Below are positions 16,535 through 25,452 of a stretch of DNA of 64,000 bases, piece by piece; positions within the stretch are counted from its first letter, which is position 1; each line of letters starts with the position of its first letter. Source of the stretch: Deinococcus multiflagellatus. GTDB taxonomy: Bacteria; Deinococcota; Deinococci; Deinococcales; Deinococcaceae. A program made the translations under genes and the position numbers. The notes below the pieces were generated by a model. It did no database searches. It worked only from the letters and a program-made list of their open reading frames with translations, and was not told the DNA's origin. Location: positions 1 to 64,000 of the forward strand of contig NZ_JAIQXV010000012.1 in assembly GCF_020166415.1 (NCBI RefSeq), read 5' to 3'.

Positions 16535-16975
16535 GCGCTTTGCCAATGTGCGGCGGGGCCGGCGCCCCACCGGCCAATAACCGTCCGCCAGCAGGTGAAG
16601 CCACTGGGACGCCAAATACCCGGCGAGCACCTGGGCAGCCCTCCCGGTGTCGATTTCCGGCCTGAACAGGGCCACCAGGGGCCACATCAGGACGGCCAGA
16701 TACAGCAGCCGAATCAGCGGCCCCAGCACATAGGTGTGGGACATCCCCCGGTGCCGAGACAGGCGGTGGTAGGGCACCCAGATAAAGCGCAGCGGTCCCC
16801 AGCGGCGCGCCGCGTCGTTCAGCGGCAGATCGAGGTCTGGCGTCACGTACAGTGTGCCGATCAGATACCCGGCCCCCACCGCCAGCACCACCTGGTCCTG
16901 GCCGGCCCACACGCCCAGGCCCGCCAGAGGCGCAAAGACACTCAGATTCAACGCGGTGTGCTGCCAACCCATCAT
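16520..16975 (-). CDS. DUF2227-like putative metal-binding membrane protein
   Basis: A 151-residue protein resembling the DUF2227/YdjM-like group: GWQHTALN at the start, YLIGTLYVTPDLDLP (metal-type DLD), HRLSRHRGMSHTYVLGPLIRLLYL and a C-terminal HLLADGYWP. These His/Asp clusters are typical of membrane-bound metal hydrolase-like proteins. Hydrophobic segments lie at about residues 8-40 and 85-105. The first ATG (16975) is chosen because it lies 7 bases after a promoter element; ATG 16972 follows directly. It is divergent from the T4P operon. Confidence 0.62.
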   Translation of the reverse strand: MMGWQHTALNLSVFAPLAGLGVWAGQDQVVLAVGAGYLIGTLYVTPDLDLPLNDAARRWGPLRFIWVPYHRLSRHRGMSHTYVLGPLIRLLYLAVLMWPLVALFRPEIDTGRAAQVLAGYLASQWLHLLADGYWPVGRRPRRTLAKRTSAP

Positions 16976-16982
16976 GGGAGGC

Positions 16983-17001
16983 AGGCTCCAGGGGCGCTGG
17001 T
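16983..17001 (-). promoter_or_regulatory. ACCAGCGCCCC-N3-A-N3-T promoter of the DUF2227-like gene
   Basis: Exact core on the minus strand at 17001-16991, conserved A and T, then 7 bases to the ATG at 16975. It is back-to-back with the promoter of the T4P operon; the two cores are 50 bases apart. Confidence 0.7.
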
Positions 17002-17051
17002 CGGTCTGGACACCCCCCCTGAAGGGGGGAGGGCGGGGGGTATCTGGGCGC

Positions 17052-17070
17052 ACCAGCGCCCCGCCAAAGT
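17052..17070 (+). promoter_or_regulatory. ACCAGCGCCCC-N3-A-N3-T promoter of the T4P machine operon
   Basis: Exact core at 17052-17062 within GGGCGC-ACCA-GCGCCC, A at 17066, T at 17070, then 6 bases to a GTG at 17077. G tracts lie upstream. The spacing marks GTG 17077 as the first codon of the operon. Confidence 0.75.
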
Positions 17071-17076
17071 AGATAC

Positions 17077-17340
17077 GTGCGCCCGAAGATCTCTTCCTTA
17101 GAATCTGCATTTCTTGTCGCCGTCACGAGTGACTTCAGCACTCGGTTCAAGTACAAGGGCGCTTTTATGCAGTCGTCAGACAGCCTCCTGACGGTGCTGC
17201 GTGGCCTGGGGGTGAGTGAAAGCGAGATCGAGCAGACCCTCCACAGCATGGGCAGCGTCACCGACCCGCATGATCCGAATGCGACGCCCGATCCGCTGGA
17301 CTACGCCGTACAAAACGGGCTGAGCAAGCTGCCGGCCTAA
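17077..17340 (+). CDS. Small protein heading the T4P operon
   Basis: An 87-residue protein from the GTG that sits exactly 6 bases after the promoter element. An internal ATG (MQSSDSLLTV, about residue 31) is a possible alternative. The C-terminal half is helical and acidic (LGVSESEIEQTLHSMGS). It has no recognised family. Its stop codon lies in the same frame as, and 12 bases before, the coding-like sequence of the PilB gene, so the two may be functionally linked or once continuous. Confidence 0.5.
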   Translation: MRPKISSLESAFLVAVTSDFSTRFKYKGAFMQSSDSLLTVLRGLGVSESEIEQTLHSMGSVTDPHDPNATPDPLDYAVQNGLSKLPA

Positions 17341-17472
17341 CGCCCCCCCTCACTGACCACCACGGCAAGTGCTGGGCGCACCACGCCGGCCCGCAAGAGC
17401 ATCGTCGACTCCCTGATTGCCCAGGGGGTTGATATTCAGCCAGGTGAACAGAACATTGCCAGCCTGGATCAG

Positions 17473-19056
17473 GTGCTGTTCAAAGCTGGCCGGATCACCG
17501 AAGAGCAGCTGGCGACAGCCTACGCCACCAGCAAGGGCGTCCAGCAGGTGAATCTTCGGCGTGATCCTCCAAACCCCCAGCTCAAAGATCTCCTGCCTGA
17601 AAAACTGGTGCTGGAGAACCACGTCGTGCCGTATCAGAACGGCCCGGACGGCGCGCTGGTGTGCGTCGTGGCCACCATGCACACGACGTTTCTGGGCGCG
17701 AAGATTGAAGACATCCTGCACCGCGACGTCACGTTCGTGGTGGCCACCGTCAGCGACCTGAACGCTTACATCGAGCGCACCTACGCCCAGCACACGGCCT
17801 TCGCAACCTTGCAGGCGGAGAGTGATCGCCGCACCCGCACCCGTCCGGAAGCCGCGCCCGAGCAGGACACCGAAGACAGCGCGATGTCACAGCTCTTTTT
17901 CGCTGTTCTGCGCGAAGCGAAAACCAACCGGGTCAGCGATATTCACATCCAGCCCACCAAAACCGATACGCGCGTGCGGCTGCGCGTGGACGGCCGCCTG
18001 AGGGATTTCACCCGAATTCCCGGCAACCTCCACGACCAGTTCACCAACTACCTGCGGGTGCGCGGCGGCGTCAGCAATGCCCGCCTGGTCAAGCCGCAAG
18101 ACGCCCATATGGAGGTGGAGGTGGGGGGGCAGATCTTCAACATTCGCGTCAACATCCTCCCCACGGTGTACGGCCCGAAAACCGTCTTGCGGCTGCTCAG
18201 TTCCCCCGAGCAGATCATTCCGCTCGACGAGCTGCACATGACCCCCTCCAACCGCGCCCTCCTGCAGTGGGGGCTTGACCACACCAACGGCATCCTGATC
18301 ATCAGTGGGCCCACAGGCAGCGGGAAAACCAACACCCTGTACTCCATCACCCGGCACATCGACCGGCCCGACATCAACATCACCACCATCGAAAACCCCG
18401 TCGAAATCCGCATGGACACGGTGACGCAGGTGCAGCTCAATCCCGACGCGCTGAACCCCGAGATGCGCCTGGGGGATCAGGAGGCGCTGCGGGCCGTGCT
18501 GCGCCAGGATCCCGACGTCATCCTGATCGGCGAAATGCGGGACCCCGAGACCGTTCGTCTGGGCATGCAGGCGGCCCAAACCGGCCACTTCGTGCTCGCC
18601 ACCATCCACACCAACAGCGCGGCCGAAATCATCACCCGGCTCAAAGACATGAATGCCAACCCATTCGATATTGCCCCTAGTGTCCGGCTCCTGATTGCGC
18701 AGCGCCTCATCCGCTGCCCCTGCCCCGACTGCAGCGTGGTGCAGGCGCCGCCCGCCGACCTCTTCGACGGGACTGACATTCCCAGCACCACCCCCATCCG
18801 TGTGGCTGGGAACAACCCGGCGTGTCCGCGGTGTGACGGACACGGTCACCTGGGGCGGGTGGCGATCCAGGAAATTTTGCCGGTGCGTGGTCTTGTGCGG
18901 GAGGCCATCCGCGCGAACGCCGCCGAATCCGCCATTGTCGCGCTGGCCCGGGAACATGGCTTCCGCACGCTGTACGAAGACGCCCTGACCAAACTGGCCG
19001 CTGGCCTGACCACCCTCTCGGAAGTCCAAACCTACCGGCACGGCGCCCAGCACTGA
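17473..19056 (+). CDS. pilB: Type IV pilus assembly ATPase, PilB/GspE family
   Basis: A 527-residue extension ATPase. The N-terminal MshEN/GspE_N domain (AGRITEEQLATAYATSKG onward) is followed by the motor domain: Walker A GPTGSGKTNTLY, Asp box, Walker B VILIGEMRDPETV, His box TGHFVLATIHTN, and a tetracysteine zinc site (CPCPDC and CPRCDGHG). It would power pilin polymerisation on the PilC platform. The start is uncertain: GTG 17473 is the first usable codon, but coding-like sequence (SIVDSLIAQGVDIQPGEQN) extends back in frame to the stop of the previous gene with only CTG (17353) or ATT codons available. PilT follows after 7 bases. Confidence 0.9.
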   Translation: MLFKAGRITEEQLATAYATSKGVQQVNLRRDPPNPQLKDLLPEKLVLENHVVPYQNGPDGALVCVVATMHTTFLGAKIEDILHRDVTFVVATVSDLNAYIERTYAQHTAFATLQAESDRRTRTRPEAAPEQDTEDSAMSQLFFAVLREAKTNRVSDIHIQPTKTDTRVRLRVDGRLRDFTRIPGNLHDQFTNYLRVRGGVSNARLVKPQDAHMEVEVGGQIFNIRVNILPTVYGPKTVLRLLSSPEQIIPLDELHMTPSNRALLQWGLDHTNGILIISGPTGSGKTNTLYSITRHIDRPDINITTIENPVEIRMDTVTQVQLNPDALNPEMRLGDQEALRAVLRQDPDVILIGEMRDPETVRLGMQAAQTGHFVLATIHTNSAAEIITRLKDMNANPFDIAPSVRLLIAQRLIRCPCPDCSVVQAPPADLFDGTDIPSTTPIRVAGNNPACPRCDGHGHLGRVAIQEILPVRGLVREAIRANAAESAIVALAREHGFRTLYEDALTKLAAGLTTLSEVQTYRHGAQH

Positions 19057-19063
19057 GGAGACC

Positions 19064-20245
19064 ATGACCACTGAAACGATGCTGAACATCACGGATCACC
19101 TGAACGATTTCGTCGAGGAAGCCACGCAGGAAGGCATCAGCGACATTGCGTTCTCGCCCGCCGGCCATCCCCGGGCCCGACTCAATGGCGTCTGGAAGCA
19201 CTACAAGGCCTACCACCGCCTCACCGAAAAAGATCTGCTGACGATTATCGCCAATACCCATCAGTCCTTGAACGAAGAAGCGAAGGTTCGGGTGGCCCTG
19301 AGCGAGCACCAGCGCCTGAACTATTCCACCGTGATTGCCAACTGGAATTTCCGCATCAATGTGGGGCTGTCCAACGGCATGCCATTTCTGATCATGCGCG
19401 TGATCAGCCGCGAAGTGCCCACCATCGACGATCTGGGCCTGCTGGTCCAACCCCCGAAAGAGAACATGTCGTCGCTGGAAGACACCTTGAAGAACATCGT
19501 GGTCAGCAGCCGGGGCCTGGTGATCGTGACCGGTGCGACCGGCAGCGGCAAAAGCACCACCCTGGCCGCGATGATCCGGCACTTCAACGATTCGGAAGAG
19601 GGTCACATCGTCACGATTGAAGATCCCATTGAGTTCATCCACCGGGAGAACAAGTCCATCATCCATCAGCGCCTGGTGGGCCCTGACAACGACACACCGA
19701 CCTTTCTGGACGGCGTGGAGGACGCGATGCGTCAGGCCCCCGACATCATCTTGCTCGGCGAAGTGCGGGACAAAGAGACGATGACGGCCGCGCTGCAGGC
19801 CGCCGAAACAGGCCACCTGGTCTTCTGCACCCTGCACACCCGGGACGCCCCGACCACCATGCAGCGCGTGCTGGGCTTTTACGGCGCGGGCGAGAAAGAG
19901 AGCGTGCGTCACCAGTTCGCCAATTCCCTGGTGGCCATCATCAGCCAGCAGCTGGTCAAGCGCACGCAGCCCGACAAGCAGGGGCGGATGCGCCAGCTGA
20001 TCATGGAAGTCCTGCAGCCCAACATGGGCGTGCGGAGCATCATGCGGGACGAGACAAAAGCCATCCAATTGATCCGCGACGCCCAGAAATCCTCGGGCGA
20101 CCTGGGCAACGTCACAATGGATGACCAGCTGATCCTTGCCGCGCAGCAGGGCGTGATCTCCAACGAACAGGCGATGAGCCGCAGCATCATGCGGGAGACC
20201 GTTGAAAAAGGCCTGAAAGATGGCCGCGTGGGCCGCACCGCATGA
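19064..20245 (+). CDS. pilT: Type IV pilus retraction ATPase, PilT family
   Basis: A 393-residue hexameric motor: N-terminal PAS-like domain, Walker A GATGSGKSTTLAAM, Asp box IVTIEDPIEF, Walker B IILLGEVRDKETM, His box TGHLVFCTLHTRDA, and a near-match of the AIRNLIRE retraction motif (AIQLIRDAQ). PilT depolymerises pili and is needed for twitching and for DNA uptake. GAGGAG overlaps the PilB stop region, and its own stop overlaps the next start (ATGA). Having both PilB and PilT on one plasmid operon indicates a dynamic pilus rather than a secretion-only pseudopilus. Confidence 0.9.
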   Translation: MTTETMLNITDHLNDFVEEATQEGISDIAFSPAGHPRARLNGVWKHYKAYHRLTEKDLLTIIANTHQSLNEEAKVRVALSEHQRLNYSTVIANWNFRINVGLSNGMPFLIMRVISREVPTIDDLGLLVQPPKENMSSLEDTLKNIVVSSRGLVIVTGATGSGKSTTLAAMIRHFNDSEEGHIVTIEDPIEFIHRENKSIIHQRLVGPDNDTPTFLDGVEDAMRQAPDIILLGEVRDKETMTAALQAAETGHLVFCTLHTRDAPTTMQRVLGFYGAGEKESVRHQFANSLVAIISQQLVKRTQPDKQGRMRQLIMEVLQPNMGVRSIMRDETKAIQLIRDAQKSSGDLGNVTMDDQLILAAQQGVISNEQAMSRSIMRETVEKGLKDGRVGRTA

Positions 20246-21516
20246 CCCGCAACGCGGTCCTGATTACAGGCGACCAGGTCACGCTGGTCACCCCAAAAAA
20301 AAGTGTCTCCGGCCCCCTGACGGACCTCAAATCGCTGACCAAACGGGTCGGCCTGAGCGGCCCCACAGCGGTCATCTTGCCGCTGCAGCGCGAATCCGAG
20401 ATTTTTGAGGGCACGGCCGACGAGTTGGCCGCCACCATTGCCGTCGGGCGCAAATCGCCAGACGCGCTGCCCACCAACGCCATTCTGGTGGCCAATGCAG
20501 GCCGGCGCGAGATGCTGCGGGCCACCATTGACACCACTGGCCTGGAAGACCTGGCCGCGCTGCGCGGCGCCGGGGTAAAGGTCACGCTGGTCACTGGCCT
20601 GATCGAAGCGGCGGCCCATCACAACCAGGATTCGCAGCTGATCCTGCATGCGAGTGATCAGGCCCCTGGACAGGTCACCCTGGCCATCAATACGCCCTCC
20701 AGCGTCGACGTGGCAACCACACGCCTGACGGCTGGCGCCACCCTGGAAGGGCACGCGCTGGGGCTGATCGGCACGGTGATGAGCAGTCAACAGCTCGCCG
20801 GAGACATCACGGTTTTGCTCCTGGGCACCCTCGCCGCATACCGCGACGACATCCACGCTGTCCTGGACGACAGTGGCGCCGACCTGAGCATCAACACGGT
20901 GGCCCTCAGTGACGAAGACGCCGCCCGGCTGCTGATCACCCACCCCAAACAGCGGCCCGGCAGCCTCTCCACGCTGGTCATCCCCACCGCTGAACCCGTC
21001 ACCCTCAAGCACTTCGCGGCCCACCTGGCCAGCGGCCTGCTGCTGGGTGGGGCCGCCGCGACGTTTGCGGTGCTGGGCGGCGTCACCCGGGCGGAAACCC
21101 GCCAGGTCGAAGCCCAGACCGCCGCCCTGGAACAGCAGGCCGCCGCCGCTGAGGCGCTGCGCACTGCCAACGACCAGCTGGCCCAGCAACTTGACCAGGC
21201 CCGCAATCTGACCCAGGACCGGGGACAGCTGGGCCCGGACCTGCGCCGCCTGGCCCTGACCCTGTACGACAGCGGCGCCACCCTGACCAAGATTGAGGGC
21301 CCGGGCGCGGCCGCGCCCGCCGCACCCGAATTCGACGGTCAGGCGCTGCGGGCCACCTACGCGCTGAGCGCCAATCTTGCCACCCCCTCACAGACCGAGC
21401 AGCTCGTCAATACGGTGAATTCCTCGCCCCTGGCGGCCAACGTTCAGCGGGTCGCCTGCGACAAGATTTGCTCCATTGACCTGACCCTCGGCTTCATCAA
21501 GGAGCAGACCCCATGA
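20242..21516 (+). CDS. PilM/PilN-like (GspL-type) pilus alignment protein
   Basis: A 424-residue protein in the place of PilM and PilN. Residues 1-245 form a soluble alpha/beta domain suggestive of a divergent PilM/GspL cytoplasmic domain. One membrane helix follows (HLASGLLLGGAAATFAVLGG, about 255-275), then a long Ala/Gln-rich coiled coil and a C-terminal periplasmic ferredoxin-like domain with two cysteines (VACDKIC) as in PilN. A fused architecture of this kind is known in GspL. It would link the cytoplasmic motor to PilO. It overlaps both neighbours by four bases. Confidence 0.65.
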   Translation: MTRNAVLITGDQVTLVTPKKSVSGPLTDLKSLTKRVGLSGPTAVILPLQRESEIFEGTADELAATIAVGRKSPDALPTNAILVANAGRREMLRATIDTTGLEDLAALRGAGVKVTLVTGLIEAAAHHNQDSQLILHASDQAPGQVTLAINTPSSVDVATTRLTAGATLEGHALGLIGTVMSSQQLAGDITVLLLGTLAAYRDDIHAVLDDSGADLSINTVALSDEDAARLLITHPKQRPGSLSTLVIPTAEPVTLKHFAAHLASGLLLGGAAATFAVLGGVTRAETRQVEAQTAALEQQAAAAEALRTANDQLAQQLDQARNLTQDRGQLGPDLRRLALTLYDSGATLTKIEGPGAAAPAAPEFDGQALRATYALSANLATPSQTEQLVNTVNSSPLAANVQRVACDKICSIDLTLGFIKEQTP

Positions 21517-22079
21517 CCGCCAGCACGCAGCGCCTGGCCCTCCTGGCCCTGATTGTCCTGCTGGGCGGCTGGCTCACCTTCACGCAGGTGCGGCACTACC
21601 TCAGCGCCCGCGAGGCCCTCATCCAGGCCCAGATCCTCCAGACCGAAACACAAACCCGCGCCGATCAGTTGCCCATTGAAGAAGCCCGCGCCAAAACCCT
21701 GGCCACCGAGGCCCAGGACCTGAACGCCGTGTTGCCCGAACGCGAGCAGCTGGGCGGACTCCTGCGAGAACTCCGCTTGCTGGCCGCGCAGCACGGGCTC
21801 AGGGTCAAGGGCATCAACCGGCAGGCCGCCACCAGTCCGCTGCCGGGCATCACCGCCATCTCGCTCGCCATGACCCTGGACGGCACCTACCCGGGCCTGC
21901 AGGCCTATCTGGACGCGCTGGGCGCCCTGGACCGGGCCGTGACGGTGACCCGGGGCGTCCTGAGCCGCACCGCCGACAACCTGGACGTGAGCCTCCAGAT
22001 CGTGGCGTACGCCCGCAATATTCCGCCTGCCCCCACCCCTGCGCCGACCACGGCCCTTCCCCCCACAGGAGCCCCATGA
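21513..22079 (+). CDS. pilO: PilO-like inner-membrane alignment protein
   Basis: A 188-residue protein with one N-terminal membrane helix (LALLALIVLLGGWLTFTQV), a coiled coil (residues about 35-85) and a compact C-terminal domain with the pattern IAMTLDGTYPGLQAYLDALGALDRAVTV, as in PilO/GspM periplasmic domains. The last 20 residues are Pro/Thr-rich. It should dimerise with the PilN-like domain of the preceding gene. Starts and stops overlap (ATGA) on both sides. Confidence 0.78.
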   Translation: MTASTQRLALLALIVLLGGWLTFTQVRHYLSAREALIQAQILQTETQTRADQLPIEEARAKTLATEAQDLNAVLPEREQLGGLLRELRLLAAQHGLRVKGINRQAATSPLPGITAISLAMTLDGTYPGLQAYLDALGALDRAVTVTRGVLSRTADNLDVSLQIVAYARNIPPAPTPAPTTALPPTGAP

Positions 22080-23278
22080 AGTTTCCACTGCGCCGCCCAG
22101 CCCCTGCCGTCTCCGCAGAGCCGGTGGCTGCGGCCGCCGAGATTGCCCCGGCCACGCCCAACACGCCGCTGTACAAGGTTCGCGCCGAAACACCCGCTGA
22201 ACGCATCGCCAAGAAATACGGCAAAAAGCAGGAAGCTGAGGCCACACCCAGCACGCCGGGCCGCCTGACCCCGAAAGATCGCCGGCAACTGCTGTGGATC
22301 ACGGGTCTGCTGGCGCTGACCGTCGCAATTGTTGGCGGCCGCAGCCTTCAAAACCGGTCGGCGCCGGCGCCGGGCTTCTCCACCCTCGGCGCTCCCCCCA
22401 GTCCCAGCCTGTCCTCTCCCGGCACCCCCACAGCCAACACGGCTGGCGCGCCGGTCCCGGTCACGGGCAACCCTGAACCGCCCCCAGGAACAGCGCCGGC
22501 CGGCGCGGCCAGCACGCCCGTGCCCTTGCCAGCCGAGCCGGCGACACCCACCAGCGCGCCGGTCCCCACGGCGCCGGGCACCCAGACGCCTGAGGTCAAG
22601 CCCCGGCCACTGACCCCTGACGCCGCACCCAGTTCGGCTTCCGACGTCCCCGACATGTTCCGGACCTCCGGCCGGGATGCCAACAGGGCGGTGACGGCCA
22701 CCCCCACCGCGCCCACGCCAGTGACGAGCCCGCCTGCTGCCGCACCGGTCCCCGCCCCTGCGGCGCCCGCGGTGCAGGCGCCGCCCGTCAGCAGCGCGCC
22801 CATTGTGGTGCCCCTGCCGGCACCAGCACCAGCACCGGCCCCGGTCGCCCCGCCGCGCGCCGTGGCGGCCCCCAGTGCGGCCGTGCCGACCGCGCCAGCG
22901 GCCCTCCCTCAGCCGTCGGTCGTGACCGTGACGCCGTTGCCTGTCAGCCCGCGCCCCACGGTGACGGCCGCGCCCCCCACGCCTGTTCAGATGGGGCGCA
23001 CCGACGCGCCCGCGAGCGCGGCGCCGGCGCCAGCTGCGACCAGCGCCGGACCCTCGGCGCCCAGCGCCACCACAGCACCCCCCCTTCAGGTGCTGGCCCT
23101 GAGCACCGGCGCTGGCGCCTCGGTTACCCTGCAAACCCCCAGCGGCGAAGCCACCCTGATTCCCGGTGAGGCGGTGCCAGGCACGGCCTACACCGTCAGC
23201 CGCATCACGGACAAGGCAGTGATCCTCACTGGTCAGGCCGACCAGCGCCCCATCACGCTGCGCGTGGAGACCCCATGA
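22076..23278 (+). CDS. PilP-like protein with long Pro/Ala linker
   Basis: A 400-residue protein with a cytoplasmic basic N terminus, one membrane helix (LLWITGLLALTVAIVGG, about residues 65-83), a 240-residue Pro/Ala/Thr-rich periplasmic linker and a small folded C-terminal domain (residues about 335-400, LQTPSGEATLIPGEAVPGTAYTV in part). This layout matches PilP/GspC: a beta domain that docks on the secretin N-terminal domains, reached by a flexible linker. The linker is much longer than usual. Overlaps both neighbours by four bases. Confidence 0.65.
   Translation: MKFPLRRPAPAVSAEPVAAAAEIAPATPNTPLYKVRAETPAERIAKKYGKKQEAEATPSTPGRLTPKDRRQLLWITGLLALTVAIVGGRSLQNRSAPAPGFSTLGAPPSPSLSSPGTPTANTAGAPVPVTGNPEPPPGTAPAGAASTPVPLPAEPATPTSAPVPTAPGTQTPEVKPRPLTPDAAPSSASDVPDMFRTSGRDANRAVTATPTAPTPVTSPPAAAPVPAPAAPAVQAPPVSSAPIVVPLPAPAPAPAPVAPPRAVAAPSAAVPTAPAALPQPSVVTVTPLPVSPRPTVTAAPPTPVQMGRTDAPASAAPAPAATSAGPSAPSATTAPPLQVLALSTGAGASVTLQTPSGEATLIPGEAVPGTAYTVSRITDKAVILTGQADQRPITLRVETP
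23241..23259 (+). promoter_or_regulatory. ACCAGCGCCCC-N3-A-N3-T element inside the operon, before the secretin
   Basis: Exact core at 23241-23251, A at 23255, T at 23259, ATG of the secretin 15 bases further with GGAG between. It lies within the coding end of the PilP-like gene, so it would be an internal promoter. Because codons here also encode a fixed protein end, a chance match is possible. Confidence 0.45.
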
Positions 23279-25449
23279 TCAAATACACGCTGCTGACCGC
23301 CGCCCTTGTTGCCGCTTCCGCGTCTGCCCTGACCCCCCTGCCCCGGACCGCCCCGTTCAACAAGAATGTCAACCTCACCGCCACCAGCCAGACCAGCCTG
23401 GGCACCGCCCTGAGCACCCTGGCGCGGGGCGCGGGGCTGAACCTGGTGATTCAGGACGTGCCGGCCGTGACCGTCACGCAGAGCCTGAAGGGCGTGCCGA
23501 CCTGGCAGGCCATCGAGACCCTGCTCAAGGTGCATGCTCCCGGCCTGGACGCGCTGTATGACGGCAAATTCCTGATCATCGCCAAAAGCGAGACGATTCG
23601 GGCCCTGCGCAACCCCGCCCTGCAGCGCCGGGTCATCTCCACGCCCCTGACCACCGAGCAGCTGGGCACGCTGGTGCAGCTGACCCCCGGGCTTCAGGCC
23701 TATCCCTTCGGCGCCGGGCGCGCTGTCCTGACCGGCACCCCGCAGGTGCTGGACAGCGCGCTCGCCCTGATCGGGCAGATCACGGCGCAGGAGGCCGACC
23801 CGGTCACCGAGCCTCAGGAGCGCAGCCTGGCCACGGCGCCGCTGAATGCCGAGACGCTGGCCACCACCCTGCGCAATGCCTACCCCACCCTGACGGTAAC
23901 GCCAGCGGGCACGCGCGTCGTGCTGATTGGCGATCCTGCTGTCCTGGACCGCGCCGCCGCCCTCGTAACCACGCTGATTCAGGACGCGGTGGCCGCCGCG
24001 CCAGCAGCCCAGGTCAGCGCCGCACCGGCACCGGCGCCGGTGCTCACCACGGCCCGCGTCACGGTGCGGCTGCCCGAAGCCACGGTGAGTCGCGTGTTGC
24101 AGGCGGTGAGCAGCACCCTGACGGCCAAGCCACTCGACGCCGGCGCCTACCTCCTCACCGGCACGGAGGGTGAGGTGCAGCGCGCGCAAGCAGAACTGCG
24201 GGCGGCAGAGCAGCGCCTGAGTGGCCAGGCCGTCATGACCTACCCGGTTCAGCACGGCGGCGCCGACCTCATTCCCACCCTCCAGCGCAGCGTGCCCGGC
24301 GCAAGCTTTGATTACGTGCCCAGCACCGCCCAGCTCGTGGTGCAGGCGTCAGCGGCCGATCACGCCCTTGTGGCGGGCCTGCTGCGGCAACTGGACCAGC
24401 CCACCGCTGCGGCGGCCGCCCGCGAAGTGGTGAGCGTGACCGTCATGCTGGACGTGGCCAAAGCGACGGTACTGGCGCCGCTGCTGGGCGGCGGGGCTGC
24501 CAGCACCGCCACCGGATCAGAGGGCGCCCCCGCCGCCTCCGGCGCCCTGCGGGTGCTGGCCGACGAACGCAGCAACACCTTGATCCTGCAGGGCCCCCGC
24601 GCCGACGTCGAACTGGCGCAGCGCATCATCAAGGACCTGGACGTGGAACTGCCCAACGTCAACGTGCGGCTGAACGTGCAGCAGGTGGACACCAGCGACG
24701 GCCGCTCGCTGGGCATCGACTGGCAGGCAGGCGTCGCGGGCGTCACGGTGGGCGGGGGCAGCGGCGGCCTGAGCGTGGGCTACGACCCCACCAAGACCGT
24801 GCCGTCCGTCAACGTGAAACTCAATGCCAGTGAAGGCAAGAACAACGGCAAAACCCTGCTGGACACCAGCCTGACCGCCCAGAGCGGCCGCACCGGGAGC
24901 CTGCTGAGCGGGGGCACGCTGATGGTGCCCAAAACCACGACCGGTACCGATGGCAAGACCAGCACCTCCGGCTTTGACGAGTACAACTACGGTCTCGAAG
25001 TCCGGGTCACCCCCCGCGCCACCCGGGACGGCCGCATCGAACTGACGATTTCCACCATCATCGGTGAAGCGCCCACGTTTGGCGCCAGCGGCTCCATCAG
25101 CGTCAACAAGCGCCAGGTGGACACCGTGGTCACCCTGGCCCCCAAACAGAGCGTCACGCTGGGCGGCGTCATCACCACCACCGAACTCAACCAGCGCACC
25201 GGTGTTCCGCTGCTGAGCCGCATTCCCATCCTGGGCGCTTTGTTCTCAAAAACCACGGCCTCCTCAGGCCACGCGGTGCTGCTGTTGACCCTGAGCGCGG
25301 ATCTCGCCGCAGGCACGCCCCAGGTGGGCCCAGTGGCCCCCGGCACCGCCAGCCTGCCCGCCCCGGCCCCGGCCGGGCCTGCGCGCACCACCACCTCCCC
25401 AGGCGCCAACGGCACGAGCAGCAGCGTCATCGTGCCCCCGGGTAAATAG
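23275..25449 (+). CDS. pilQ: Outer-membrane secretin, PilQ family
   Basis: A 724-residue secretin with a signal peptide (about 18 residues, ending ASASA), an STN-like domain (residues 25-105, LNLVIQDVPAVTVTQSLKGV), repeated N1-type domains to about residue 385, and the C-terminal beta-barrel domain with VNVRLNVQQVDTSDG, GLEVRVTPRATRDGRIEL and the secretin signature VTLGGVITTTE...VPLLSRIPILGALFS. It forms the gated pore for the pilus. The C-terminal 45 residues are Pro/Ala-rich and could contact an accessory protein. Start overlaps the PilP-like stop. Confidence 0.9.
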   Translation: MIKYTLLTAALVAASASALTPLPRTAPFNKNVNLTATSQTSLGTALSTLARGAGLNLVIQDVPAVTVTQSLKGVPTWQAIETLLKVHAPGLDALYDGKFLIIAKSETIRALRNPALQRRVISTPLTTEQLGTLVQLTPGLQAYPFGAGRAVLTGTPQVLDSALALIGQITAQEADPVTEPQERSLATAPLNAETLATTLRNAYPTLTVTPAGTRVVLIGDPAVLDRAAALVTTLIQDAVAAAPAAQVSAAPAPAPVLTTARVTVRLPEATVSRVLQAVSSTLTAKPLDAGAYLLTGTEGEVQRAQAELRAAEQRLSGQAVMTYPVQHGGADLIPTLQRSVPGASFDYVPSTAQLVVQASAADHALVAGLLRQLDQPTAAAAAREVVSVTVMLDVAKATVLAPLLGGGAASTATGSEGAPAASGALRVLADERSNTLILQGPRADVELAQRIIKDLDVELPNVNVRLNVQQVDTSDGRSLGIDWQAGVAGVTVGGGSGGLSVGYDPTKTVPSVNVKLNASEGKNNGKTLLDTSLTAQSGRTGSLLSGGTLMVPKTTTGTDGKTSTSGFDEYNYGLEVRVTPRATRDGRIELTISTIIGEAPTFGASGSISVNKRQVDTVVTLAPKQSVTLGGVITTTELNQRTGVPLLSRIPILGALFSKTTASSGHAVLLLTLSADLAAGTPQVGPVAPGTASLPAPAPAGPARTTTSPGANGTSSSVIVPPGK

Positions 25450-25452
25450 GCC

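Noticed and set aside
15960..17261. 433-residue minus-strand frame joining the HD-GYP gene to upstream DNA
   Set aside because: Upstream part overlaps the DUF2227-like gene and two promoters; the element at 16516-16534 marks the true start.
21905..23134. 409-residue minus-strand frame opposite the PilP-like gene
   Set aside because: Gly/Arg-rich shadow of a Pro/Ala-rich linker in GC-rich DNA, without ribosome site.
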